From positions 1 through 12,820 of the forward strand of contig WGBS01000174.1 of NCBI GenBank assembly GCA_015494165.1: a stretch of 12,820 nucleotides of DNA. Direction: 5' to 3'. The first letter of the stretch is position 1. Each line of letters opens with the position of its first letter. Of the stretch, positions 1 through 5,594 are shown in pieces. The DNA is from Gammaproteobacteria bacterium (GTDB lineage: Bacteria; Pseudomonadota; Gammaproteobacteria; S144-34). The notes beneath the pieces were generated by a model. The model was given only the letters and a program-made list of their open reading frames with translations. It had not been told where the DNA came from and did not search any database. Position numbers and translations under genes: made by a program.

Positions 1-31
1 GGCCCGCGCCGCCCGGCCCACCGTCTCGCGG

Positions 32-412
32 TCAGGCCATTCGAGCGCGGACGAATTCAAGGATCTCCCGGGCATAGGCGATCGCCTGCTCGCTCTGCAG
101 CGGGCCGTAGTGCTCGAAGGGCGCCCCCTCGGCGTGGCCGTTGGCGTAGCGCGTCGGCACGTAGAAATTGTCGAGGACGCGCGCCTTCTCGACCAGCGCG
201 GCGGGCCGCTCCGGCAGCTCCTCCAGCAGCCGCGCGACCACGTGGCCCCACATGTCGCGCCCCTGGTGCAGGTGGAGCGCCTTCGCCGCCTTCTCCGCCG
301 CCTGCTGGGCCGCGAAGCAGGCCCACTCGTGGCGGCCGTCCCGGCGCGAGGCCTCGGCCTGCTCCAGGTCGCGCTCGGCCTGCGCCAGCCAGTCACGCGC
401 GCGGCTGCCCAT
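32..412 (-). CDS. HEPN domain protein (COG2250-like)
   Basis: A 126-residue, probably all-helical protein of the HEPN superfamily. The N-terminal half (about residues 5-50) carries the typical pattern WLAQAERDLEQAE followed by ACFAAQQAAEKAAKALH. The C-terminal half has YVPTRYANGH, an RX4H motif with R88 and H93, which is the catalytic signature of HEPN ribonucleases. HEPN proteins of this size are usually encoded beside a small nucleotidyltransferase (MNT) and act as toxin-antitoxin pairs or nucleotide-binding modules. The ATG at 412 is preceded by GGGGAGGG with about six bases of spacing. The gene lies 39 bases after lapB on the same strand, so it may be read through from lapAB. No MNT gene lies upstream. 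A GTG at 19-21 on the same strand could begin a partner beyond the left edge, but only seven codons are visible. Family assignment is firm; toxicity and partner are inference. Confidence 0.85.
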   Translation of the reverse strand: MGSRARDWLAQAERDLEQAEASRRDGRHEWACFAAQQAAEKAAKALHLHQGRDMWGHVVARLLEELPERPAALVEKARVLDNFYVPTRYANGHAEGAPFEHYGPLQSEQAIAYAREILEFVRARMA

Positions 413-451
413 CGCTGCCCTCCCCTGCGGTCTGCGCGCGCATGATAGCGC

Positions 452-1615
452 TCACTCGCCCTCCACGCCGCGGATGGGCTTGACGGTGCTCCAGCCCTTG
501 CAGCTCGGGCACTGCCAGTGGAGCTGCTTGCCCTCGAAGCCGCACACCCGGCACTTGTAGACCGGCCGGCCCTCGAGGAGCTTGCCCACCAGGTCGCGCA
601 GAATGAGCATCTGCTCGCGCGCCTCGCCCGAGGTCTGGTCGAGGCGCAGCTCGATGAGGCGCGCGAGCCCCCGCACCGAGGGCCGGCGCCGGAGCTGGTC
701 GGCGAGGAACTCGGCCGCGGCGCGTTCGCCGCCGCGCTGGCGCAGGTGCTCGGCGAGCGCGAGCATGGGCGAGATGCCCTCGTAGCGGCCCATCACCTCG
801 CGCAGCCAGCGCTCGTAGCCCTCGGGGTCGTCGAGACCGCGGTGGGCGGAGGCCACGCGCTCGACGATCTCCGGCAGGTACTCCACGTCCTGCTCCACCA
901 CGCGCCGCCAGGCCTTGAGCGCCGCGCGCAGGTTGCCGCCCGCCGCCTCGAGGTCGCCGAGCAGGATGCTCGCGCGCACGCAGGCCGGGTCCTGGGACAG
1001 CGCCCGCCTGAGGAGCTGGCGCGCGCGCGCCGGGTCGCCCGCGCGGCGCGCCTGCTCGGCCATCTCGCAGTGGTAGTGGGCGATCACGGGCGCCATGGAG
1101 CGGCCGGTCGCGGCCTGCAGCCTGCGGCAGGCGTCGATCGCCTTCTCCCAGTCCTTCTCCTGCTGGTAGATGTCGATGAGGTGGCGCAGGGCCGGCACCG
1201 TGTGGGCGCCGCTCTCGACGAGCTCGGCGAACAGGTTCTCGGCACGGTCGAAGAGCCCCGCCCGCATGTAGTCCTCGCCCAGGGCGAGCAGCGCCTGCGC
1301 GCGCTGCTCCGGCGTCAGCGTGGGACGGGCGATGAGGTTCTGGTGGATGCGGATCGCGCGGTCGACCTCGCCGCGGCGGCGGAAGAGATGGCCCAGCGCG
1401 AAGTGGGTCTCCACCGTCTCGCTGTCGACCTCCACCATGCGCACGAAGACCTCGATCGCCTTGTCCGGCTGCTCGTTGAGGAGGTAGTTGAGGCCCTTGA
1501 AATACTCCGTGGGGAGGGGGCGCCCCGGCGCGCGCGCGGGCTCGCGCCGCCGCCGCCCGGCGTACCAGCCGGAGGCGGCCGCCACCGGCAGCAGCAGCCA
1601 CAGGAGCTCGAGCAT
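452..1615 (-). CDS. lapB: LapB, lipopolysaccharide assembly protein B (TPR + rubredoxin-type zinc site)
   Basis: 387 residues, close to the 389 of E. coli LapB (YciM). An N-terminal membrane anchor (about residues 3-19) is followed by a basic stretch. A long array of tetratricopeptide helices fills about residues 35-340, beginning YFKGLNYLLNEQPDKAIEVF. A C-terminal rubredoxin-like metal site has C355-x2-C358 and C369-x2-C372, and the tail WSTVKPIRG is characteristic. LapB is known to bring LpxC to the FtsH protease and so limit lipid A synthesis at the inner membrane. It overlaps the lapA region as expected: its ATG lies one base after the lapA stop, with only a weak ribosome binding site, which suggests translational coupling. 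The usual upstream neighbour ihfB is absent from this window. Confidence 0.96.
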   Translation of the reverse strand: MLELLWLLLPVAAASGWYAGRRRREPARAPGRPLPTEYFKGLNYLLNEQPDKAIEVFVRMVEVDSETVETHFALGHLFRRRGEVDRAIRIHQNLIARPTLTPEQRAQALLALGEDYMRAGLFDRAENLFAELVESGAHTVPALRHLIDIYQQEKDWEKAIDACRRLQAATGRSMAPVIAHYHCEMAEQARRAGDPARARQLLRRALSQDPACVRASILLGDLEAAGGNLRAALKAWRRVVEQDVEYLPEIVERVASAHRGLDDPEGYERWLREVMGRYEGISPMLALAEHLRQRGGERAAAEFLADQLRRRPSVRGLARLIELRLDQTSGEAREQMLILRDLVGKLLEGRPVYKCRVCGFEGKQLHWQCPSCKGWSTVKPIRGVEGE

Positions 1616-1616
1616 C

Positions 1617-1910
1617 TCAGCGCGCGTCCCGGATCGGCAAGGTCCGCAGGTTCTCGACCTCCTGCTCGGCCACGCGCACCGCCTTGCGCAGGCGCGCGAG
1701 CTCGCGGCGCTGGCGCACGACGACGCCGAGGCAGCCCAGCATGCCCAGCGCCACGCCGAGGGCGAAGGCGACGGCGAGCGCGAGCGACAGCGGCACCTCG
1801 GCCCGTCCCCAGTAGTAGTCCAGCGGCACGGCCTGGGCGTTGAGCACCCCGAAGCTCAGGCCGGCGACGAGCACCAGCAGAACGAGGATCCAGGTCAGCA
1901 AGCGGCCCAT
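1617..1910 (-). CDS. lapA: LapA, lipopolysaccharide assembly protein A (DUF1049)
   Basis: A 97-residue inner-membrane protein with two hydrophobic segments (about residues 4-23 and 41-65) joined by the NAQAVPLDYYWGRAEVPLSLAL loop region. A basic, coiled-coil-prone tail (RQRRELARLRKAVRVAEQEVENL) follows. This matches E. coli LapA (YciS, 102 residues), which works with LapB and FtsH in controlling LpxC. The reading frame is open further upstream to 1946, but the ATG at 1910 is chosen because GGGAGG sits four bases before it and the first transmembrane helix begins right after it. lapB follows after a single base. No clear -35/-10 pair was found upstream, where a dispersed repeat fills much of the gap. 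Confidence 0.93.
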   Translation of the reverse strand: MGRLLTWILVLLVLVAGLSFGVLNAQAVPLDYYWGRAEVPLSLALAVAFALGVALGMLGCLGVVVRQRRELARLRKAVRVAEQEVENLRTLPIRDAR

Positions 1911-1970
1911 GACGCCTCCCGCGGCGGATCTCCAGCCATTGCGCACAGTCTACACGCGTGCGCGGGCTGC

Positions 1971-2190
1971 AGGTGACGGGGCACGGGTGACGGGTGACGG
2001 GTTGCGGGGGACAGAGGCGAGGATCGGGAGGCCTTCAGGCGCACAGGCCTTTCCGCTCCGCAGGTCGGGACTGGAAGCCCCTCCCCCAATCGCGAGTGGC
2101 GGGCGACGGGGGTCGGGAGACGAGCGAGGCGGGTTACAGCTTACAGGCTACGGTGTACGGTCACCCGTCACCCATCTCCCGTCTCCCGTG
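1971..2190. repeat. Dispersed REP-like element, copy 1
   Basis: This element fills most of the gene-free stretch between lapA and the lipoprotein gene (1911-2262). Its core at 2062-2085 matches 4841-4864 at 23 of 24 positions and forms an imperfect hairpin around ctggaagccc. The similarity extends loosely to about 2135. The element is bracketed by inverted tracts: cgggtgacgggtgacgg at 1984-2000 and its partial complement gtcacccgtcaccc at 2160-2173. These are followed by cccgtctcccg at 2178-2188, which also occurs twice in copy 2. It has no coding potential with a ribosome binding site. The outer limits are approximate. Confidence 0.7.
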
Positions 2191-2207
2191 CACTCCCGCG
2201 AAGCGGG

Positions 2208-2237
2208 CAAAGAAAACGGGCGCCGTGCGGCGCCCGT
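2208..2237 (-). terminator. Rho-independent terminator of the lipoprotein gene
   Basis: A 9-base-pair GC-rich stem (2216-2224 with 2229-2237, loop gtgc) is followed on the minus strand by TTTTCTTT. It lies 25 bases after the stop of the lipoprotein gene and separates that gene from lapA. Confidence 0.85.
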
Positions 2238-2262
2238 CACGAAGGTTCGCTGCGGCTGCGGC

Positions 2263-2616
2263 TCAGAGGCCGTACTTCTCGGGCCCCGCGTCGCGCTGGC
2301 TGAGGTACTGCTGGTAGCCCAGCTCGCCCTGGACCTTGGCCTTCTTGGCGAGCTTGATGGCCTTGTCGTAGTCGCCCTTGGCCGCGGCCTTCTTCGCCTT
2401 CTTGAGGAGCTTGCCGATGTCGCGCCACTCGAAGCCGACCGAGGCGGCCTTCTTGCGCGCCGCGACGGCCTCCTTGTAGATGCGCTCGAACTCCGCCGCC
2501 TTCGCCGACTGCGCCTGCGCGCTCACCTTCTGCTCGCCGGTGCCGGCACAGCCGGTGGCGCCGAGGGCGAACGAAAGCGCGAGGAGGCTGGTGCCGATGA
2601 GGGTCTTGATCTTCAT
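2263..2616 (-). CDS. Small lipoprotein, SoxXA-binding protein (SoxK/SaxB)-like
   Basis: 117 residues. The N-terminus has KIK, a hydrophobic core (TLIGTSLLALSFALG) and a lipobox ATG-C23, so this is probably a secreted lipoprotein. The mature part is lysine- and alanine-rich, with two helical stretches. The section EWRDIGKLLKKAKKAAAKGDYDKAIKLAKKAK, then GELGYQQYLSQ, resembles by memory the small SoxXA-binding proteins that enhance the SoxXA cytochrome in thiosulfate oxidation. DUF4398-type lipoproteins are the main alternative. No other sox gene is in the window, so a Sox role is inference. The ATG at 2616 has GGGAGG four bases upstream. A terminator follows at 2208-2237. A possible -10 (TATGAT, 2712-2717) lies just after the upstream terminator hairpin, giving a leader of about 90 bases that can form alternative small hairpins at 2651-2674. 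The gene itself is near certain; the family name is moderate. Confidence 0.6.
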   Translation of the reverse strand: MKIKTLIGTSLLALSFALGATGCAGTGEQKVSAQAQSAKAAEFERIYKEAVAARKKAASVGFEWRDIGKLLKKAKKAAAKGDYDKAIKLAKKAKVQGELGYQQYLSQRDAGPEKYGL

Positions 2617-2715
2617 GCTTCCTCCCAGTCCTGCCCGTGTGGTTCTTGTTGGGACGCGGTCCCGTGGACGGGACTCGTCGTTCTGGTGCCTCTCTTCGGG
2701 GACGCGCGCTGATCA

Positions 2716-2754
2716 TAAAGCAAGCCGGGCGCGCCCGAAAAGGGCGCGCCCGGC
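2716..2754 (-). terminator. Strong hairpin terminator or attenuator upstream of the lipoprotein gene
   Basis: A perfect 13-base-pair stem (2724-2736 with 2742-2754) with a five-base loop is followed on the minus strand by TTGCTTTAT. It stands 108 bases before the lipoprotein start codon and downstream of the 12-codon ORF. It could end transcripts from the fbp side or act as an attenuator. On the plus strand no T-run follows, so it acts on the minus strand if it is a terminator. Confidence 0.7.
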
Positions 2755-2798
2755 CGCAAGAGGCTTTGTGAGCGTTTCAGAAAACTCTGATCAATCCG

Positions 2799-2837
2799 CT
2801 ACGCGGATTGAACAGCGCTGAGGTGCTTCGCGGCCAT
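2799..2837 (-). CDS. Possible 12-residue leader ORF
   Basis: The ORF reads MAAKHLSAVQSA and ends in TAG. What makes it noticeable is a good ribosome binding site, GGGAG with eight bases of A-rich spacing before the ATG. Its last three codons and stop fall inside an 8-base-pair hairpin (2792-2799 with 2803-2810, loop of three). The strong terminator-like hairpin at 2724-2754 follows. The arrangement resembles a leader peptide before an attenuator, but the peptide has no run of one amino acid that would name a signal. It may also be the remnant of a broken gene. No family is recognised. Confidence 0.25.
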   Translation of the reverse strand: MAAKHLSAVQSA

Positions 2838-2858
2838 TTTGTTTTCTCCCTGTATCGT

Positions 2859-2878
2859 CATGCACTTCCATGTGCATG
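2859..2878. promoter_or_regulatory. 20-base dyad, possible operator
   Basis: CATGCACttccatGTGCATG is a perfect 7-base inverted repeat with a 6-base spacer, 22 bases upstream of the 12-codon ORF on the minus strand. It could be a transcription factor site or a small RNA hairpin. No matching regulator is recognised. Confidence 0.35.
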
Positions 2879-2884
2879 TGCCAT

Positions 2885-2944
2885 CCCGCGGCCATCCCTG
2901 GCCGCGGGGAAGCTCTGAAAAAAACCAATTTTTTCAGAGCTTCC
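2885..2944 (-). terminator. Tandem hairpins after fbp, probable transcript end
   Basis: Two perfect hairpins stand back to back 37 bases after the fbp stop. The first met by RNA polymerase (2908-2923 with 2929-2944) has a 16-base-pair stem whose inner six pairs are A-T. The second (2885-2894 with 2899-2908) has a 10-base-pair GC-rich stem. The T-run lies inside the first stem, not after it, so this is not a textbook intrinsic terminator. A role in 3'-end formation or stabilisation of fbp mRNA is inference. Confidence 0.45.
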
Positions 2945-2980
2945 TTCAGCAGATACGCAAACGCCGATGAGCGGCCGCCT

Positions 2981-4036
2981 TCACACGGGCGCGCCTTCGA
3001 CCTTACGGCCCTCGCGCGCGCAGGCCTCGTCGTGCTCGCGGTGGTAGCGCACGACGCGCTCGACCTCGCTGCGCGAGCCCAGCACCACCGGAACCCGCTG
3101 GTGGAGCTCCGTCGGCCGCACCTCGAGGATGCGCGTGCGGCCGGTCGAGGCGGCCCCGCCCGCCTGCTCGACGATCATGGCCATGGGGTTGGCCTCGTAC
3201 ATCAGGCGCAGGCGTCCGGGCTTCGAGGGGTCGCGGCGGTCCCACGGGTACATGAAGATGCCGCCGCGCGTGAGGATGCGGTGCACCTCGGCCACCATGG
3301 AGGCCACCCAGCGCATGTTGAAGTTGCGCCCGCGCGGGCCCTCCTTGCCCTGCAGGCACTCGCGCACGTAGCGCTGCACGGGCGCCTCCCAGAAGCGCTC
3401 GTTGGAGACGTTGATGGCGAACTCGCTCGTCTCCGCCGGGATCTGCATGTCGGGGTGGGTGAGCACGAACTCGCCGATCTCGCGGTCCAGGGCGAAGCCG
3501 TTCACGCCGTGCCCGGTGGTCAGCACCAGCATGGTCGAGGGCCCGTAGATGGCGTAGCCCGCGCACACCTGCTCCGTGCCGGGCTGCAGGAAGTGCTCGG
3601 CCGCAGGCTCGTTGACCCCCTCGGGGCAGCGCAGCACCGAGAAGATGGTCCCGACCGAGACGTTGACGTCGATGTTGGACGAGCCGTCGAGAGGGTCGAA
3701 GAGCAGCAGGTACTTGCCGCGCGGGTAGCACCCGGGGATGCGGTAGATGTCCTCCATCTCCTCGGAGGCCATGGCCGCCAGGTGGCCGGTCCACTCCATG
3801 GAGCGCACCAGCACGTCGTTGGCGATGACGTCGAGCTTCTTCTGCGTCTCGCCCTGGACGTTCTCGCTGCCGGCGGTGCCGAGGATGCCGATGAGCCCGC
3901 CCTTGCTGACCGCGTTGGCGATCACCTTGCACGCGGTGACGATGTCGTTCAGCAGCGAGGTGAAGTCGCCGGTGGCGCCCGGGATGCGGCGCTGCTCCTC
4001 GATGATGAACTGGGTGAGCGAGGTCCCGTTGTGCAT
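2981..4036 (-). CDS. fbp: Class I fructose-1,6-bisphosphatase
   Basis: 351 residues; E. coli Fbp has 332. It hydrolyses fructose 1,6-bisphosphate to fructose 6-phosphate in the cytoplasm, an irreversible step of gluconeogenesis and of the Calvin cycle. The diagnostic metal-binding motif FDPLDGSSNIDVN has D114 and D117, and acidic residues precede it at SEEMED (E92, E93, E95). Sugar-phosphate binding features are the NER/Y region near 212-224 and RLRLMYEANPMAMIVEQAGG near 275-294, with the tail HQRVPVVLGS. The frame is open upstream to a TTG at 4075, but that start would lie inside the terminator's T-run. The ATG at 4036, with AGGAG about ten bases upstream, fits the family N-terminus. The C-terminus extends by roughly 20 charged residues (HREHDEACAREGRKVEGAPV). 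It is probably expressed from the promoter at 4105-4133. Confidence 0.97.
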   Translation of the reverse strand: MHNGTSLTQFIIEEQRRIPGATGDFTSLLNDIVTACKVIANAVSKGGLIGILGTAGSENVQGETQKKLDVIANDVLVRSMEWTGHLAAMASEEMEDIYRIPGCYPRGKYLLLFDPLDGSSNIDVNVSVGTIFSVLRCPEGVNEPAAEHFLQPGTEQVCAGYAIYGPSTMLVLTTGHGVNGFALDREIGEFVLTHPDMQIPAETSEFAINVSNERFWEAPVQRYVRECLQGKEGPRGRNFNMRWVASMVAEVHRILTRGGIFMYPWDRRDPSKPGRLRLMYEANPMAMIVEQAGGAASTGRTRILEVRPTELHQRVPVVLGSRSEVERVVRYHREHDEACAREGRKVEGAPV

Positions 4037-4073
4037 CGCGTGTCGTCTCCTCGTGGGTCCGGCGGACGGGCAC

Positions 4074-4101
4074 AAAAAAGCGCGCCGCTGGGCGGCGCGC
4101 T
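4074..4101 (-). terminator. Rho-independent terminator of iscR
   Basis: A perfect 10-base-pair stem (4079-4088 with 4092-4101, loop of three) is followed on the minus strand by TTTTTT. It lies 43 bases after the iscR stop and only 38 bases before the fbp start codon, and it directly abuts the fbp promoter. Confidence 0.88.
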
Positions 4102-4104
4102 GCT

Positions 4105-4133
4105 ATCGTATTCGAATATTCTGATTCGGTCAA
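4105..4133 (-). promoter_or_regulatory. Sigma70-type promoter for fbp
   Basis: TTGACC (4128-4133) and TACGAT (4105-4110) stand on the minus strand with exactly 17 bases between them. The predicted start near 4098 falls inside the 5' arm of the iscR terminator hairpin, so fbp transcripts would carry only a shortened stem. A 10-base palindrome, tattcgaata (4109-4118), overlaps the -10 and spacer and could be a regulator site. Confidence 0.65.
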
Positions 4134-4143
4134 AAACCGGCTG

Positions 4144-4623
4144 TCAGGCCGCCGACCGCGCCCCTCCGCGCACGCGCATGCCGGAGGCCTCGCCGCGCTG
4201 GCGCTCGACCACCGCGCGCACGCTCGGGCGCGCGAGGAAGCCGGCCAGCGTGATGCCGTCCAGGAACTCGTAGATCTGGCGGCTGAGCTCGGTCCACAGC
4301 TCGTGGGTCAGGCAGCGCTGGCCGTCCTGGCAGTTCTCCTCCCCGCCACAGCGGGTGGCGTCCATCTTCTCGTCCACGGCGGTGATGATCTCGGCCACGG
4401 TGATCTCGGAGGCCGGCCGCGCCAGGCGGTAGCCGCCGCCGGGGCCGCGCACGCCCTCGACCAGCCCGCGCCGGCGGAGCTTGGCGAAGAGCTGCTCCAG
4501 ATAGGAGAGCGAGATCCCCTGGCACTGGGAGATCTCGGCCAGCGTGACCGGGCGCTCGTTCTCGTGCAGCGCCAGCTCCAGCATCGCCGTGACGGCGTAA
4601 CGGCCCTTGGTCGAAAGCTTCAT
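4144..4623 (-). CDS. iscR: IscR, Rrf2-family [2Fe-2S] transcription regulator
   Basis: 159 residues; E. coli IscR has 162. The N-terminus MKLSTKGRYAVTAMLELALH and the winged helix-turn-helix (about 26-70, with SLSYLEQLFAKLRRRGLV and VRGPGGGYRLAR) are typical. The [2Fe-2S] ligands are all in the E. coli positions: C92, C98, C104 and H107 in RCGGEENCQDGQRCLTHELW. IscR senses cell iron-sulfur supply and represses its own transcription unit when holding a cluster. The ATG at 4623 is chosen over an open frame to 4716, which would start inside the promoter. The ribosome binding site is weak (GGGAC). Unlike the usual iscRSUA operon, no isc gene follows. A terminator and then fbp come next. The C-terminus after residue 140 is basic and diverges from E. 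coli. Confidence 0.95.
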   Translation of the reverse strand: MKLSTKGRYAVTAMLELALHENERPVTLAEISQCQGISLSYLEQLFAKLRRRGLVEGVRGPGGGYRLARPASEITVAEIITAVDEKMDATRCGGEENCQDGQRCLTHELWTELSRQIYEFLDGITLAGFLARPSVRAVVERQRGEASGMRVRGGARSAA

Positions 4624-4687
4624 GACGTGTCCCGCCTCGTCCGGTGGGCGACCCCTGCCGCCCAAAAGCCTAGCGATTTGCTCAAGA

Positions 4688-4718
4688 ATCCTACAGTAGT
4701 TGAGTAACGCGGTCAAGA
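4688..4718 (-). promoter_or_regulatory. iscR promoter with IscR type-1-like site
   Basis: TTGACC (4711-4716) and TAGGAT (4688-4693) are separated by 17 bases on the minus strand, 65 bases before the iscR start codon. The sequence CTTGACCGCGTTACTCAAC across the -35 resembles the type-1 IscR binding site found at isc promoters (TTGAC, then TACTC). This suggests autorepression as in E. coli. The motif match is by eye. Confidence 0.65.
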
Positions 4719-4827
4719 TTTAGACCGTAGGCCCGTGGCGGGAATCGGGGGCGGCTTACGGTGCGCGGTCCGCAGGTGCGGCCATCACAAGGCCCAGAGG
4801 CGAAACCCCTTCCGGTACGGCCACTTG

Positions 4828-4964
4828 GCCTCTCCGCTCCAGGTCGGGGCTGGAAGCCCCTCCCGCAACCGAAAGTGACGGGAGACGGGGGGCGAGAGGC
4901 GGGGGTTGGTGCGCGCTCCGCGCGCGGCCGTTTCTTTCCCGTCTCCCGCAGCCCGTCTCCCGGT
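4828..4964. repeat. Dispersed REP-like element, copy 2
   Basis: This fills most of the gap between the DUF1249 gene and iscR (4624-4988); the rest of that gap holds the iscR promoter and leader, and nothing coding is seen. The core at 4841-4864 forms a perfect hairpin (ggggct, gga, agcccc) and matches copy 1 at 23 of 24 bases. Downstream, cgggagacggg (4879-4889) is answered by its exact complement cccgtctcccg at 4938-4948 and again at 4952-4962, so the whole unit can fold on itself. Ends are approximate. Confidence 0.7.
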
Positions 4965-4988
4965 ACGCGCTCCGGAGAAGCGCGAGGC

Positions 4989-5468
4989 TCAGGGAACGGC
5001 GGGGTCGGCGGCGGCGAGGCGCGCGCGCCGGGGGCGGGCCGCCGGCGGGAAGCCGTGGCCCTGCGCCAGGCAGTAGGCCAGCCATTTCTCCAGGAAGCGG
5101 TTCATGCGCCAGCGCCCGGCGAGCGTGCACCCGTCCCCGTCACCACGCTGCGGGCGGGTGCAGGCCACGGCCTCGGCCTGGCGGGCGTCGTGGTAGACGC
5201 GCACGGTGAGGTCCGGGTCGGCCCGCAGGCCGCCCCCCGGCTCGTCGAAATAGTAGGTGAGGTGCAGGAGCGTGGTGTAGCGGTGGCGCTCCAGCACGCG
5301 CAGGTGCAGGTCGAGGCAGCCCGGCACGCGCGAGACCGCGGCCTCCAGCGTGTCCAGCCCCGGCGCGAGCACCAGCAGGCGCCGGTAGTTGGACTCGTAG
5401 ACGGCCATCAGCCCCGCGAAGCTGCGCGGCGCCTCCCCGTGCCACAGCCTGTAGCCGCTTCCGAGCAT
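4989..5468 (-). CDS. DUF1249 family protein (YqiB-like)
   Basis: 159 residues of the DUF1249 family, whose E. coli member is YqiB (140 residues); the function is unknown. Family landmarks are visible: FAGLMAVYESNYRRLLVLAPG near the N-terminus, the RYTTLLHLTYYF stretch (63-74), DLTVRVYHDARQAEAVAC (86-103), and the C-terminal RMNRFLEKWLAYCLAQGHG (121-139). The middle segment between residues 104 and 120 is shorter than in YqiB. The last 20 residues are rich in arginine, alanine and proline and look unconserved. The start is uncertain. The ATG at 5468 gives the usual family N-terminus but has no clear ribosome binding site. An in-frame ATG at 5513 has GGAGGG directly against it. In E. coli this gene sits between nudF and cpdA; neither is here. 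It is divergent from pgm, with 126 bases between them. Confidence 0.85.
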   Translation of the reverse strand: MLGSGYRLWHGEAPRSFAGLMAVYESNYRRLLVLAPGLDTLEAAVSRVPGCLDLHLRVLERHRYTTLLHLTYYFDEPGGGLRADPDLTVRVYHDARQAEAVACTRPQRGDGDGCTLAGRWRMNRFLEKWLAYCLAQGHGFPPAARPRRARLAAADPAVP

Positions 5469-5594
5469 CGCGCGAATCTTAGGTGGCGCGCGGCCGCCCT
5501 GCCAGCTTGACATCCCTCCGCCCCTGTGTCGGCCTTCGCCCCGGACCCCTTGAGCGAATAGACTGGGCCGGTCCGCGCCAGCGAAAGGAGCCCG

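Noticed and set aside
518..1843. A 441-codon plus-strand frame opposite lapB and lapA
   Set aside because: It is a mirror of lapB codons; composition is skewed to leucine, alanine, valine and arginine, and both lapA and lapB are firmly identified on the other strand.
1984..2000. A CRISPR-like or tandem array in the gacgggt tracts
   Set aside because: The units are only 7-8 bases with no spacers. They fit a simple or REP-associated repeat, and no cas gene is present.
5507..5512. A perfect TTGACA that could be the pgm promoter -35
   Set aside because: No acceptable -10 lies 15-19 bases downstream; the nearest AT-rich stretch (TAGACT at 5559-5564) is far out of register.
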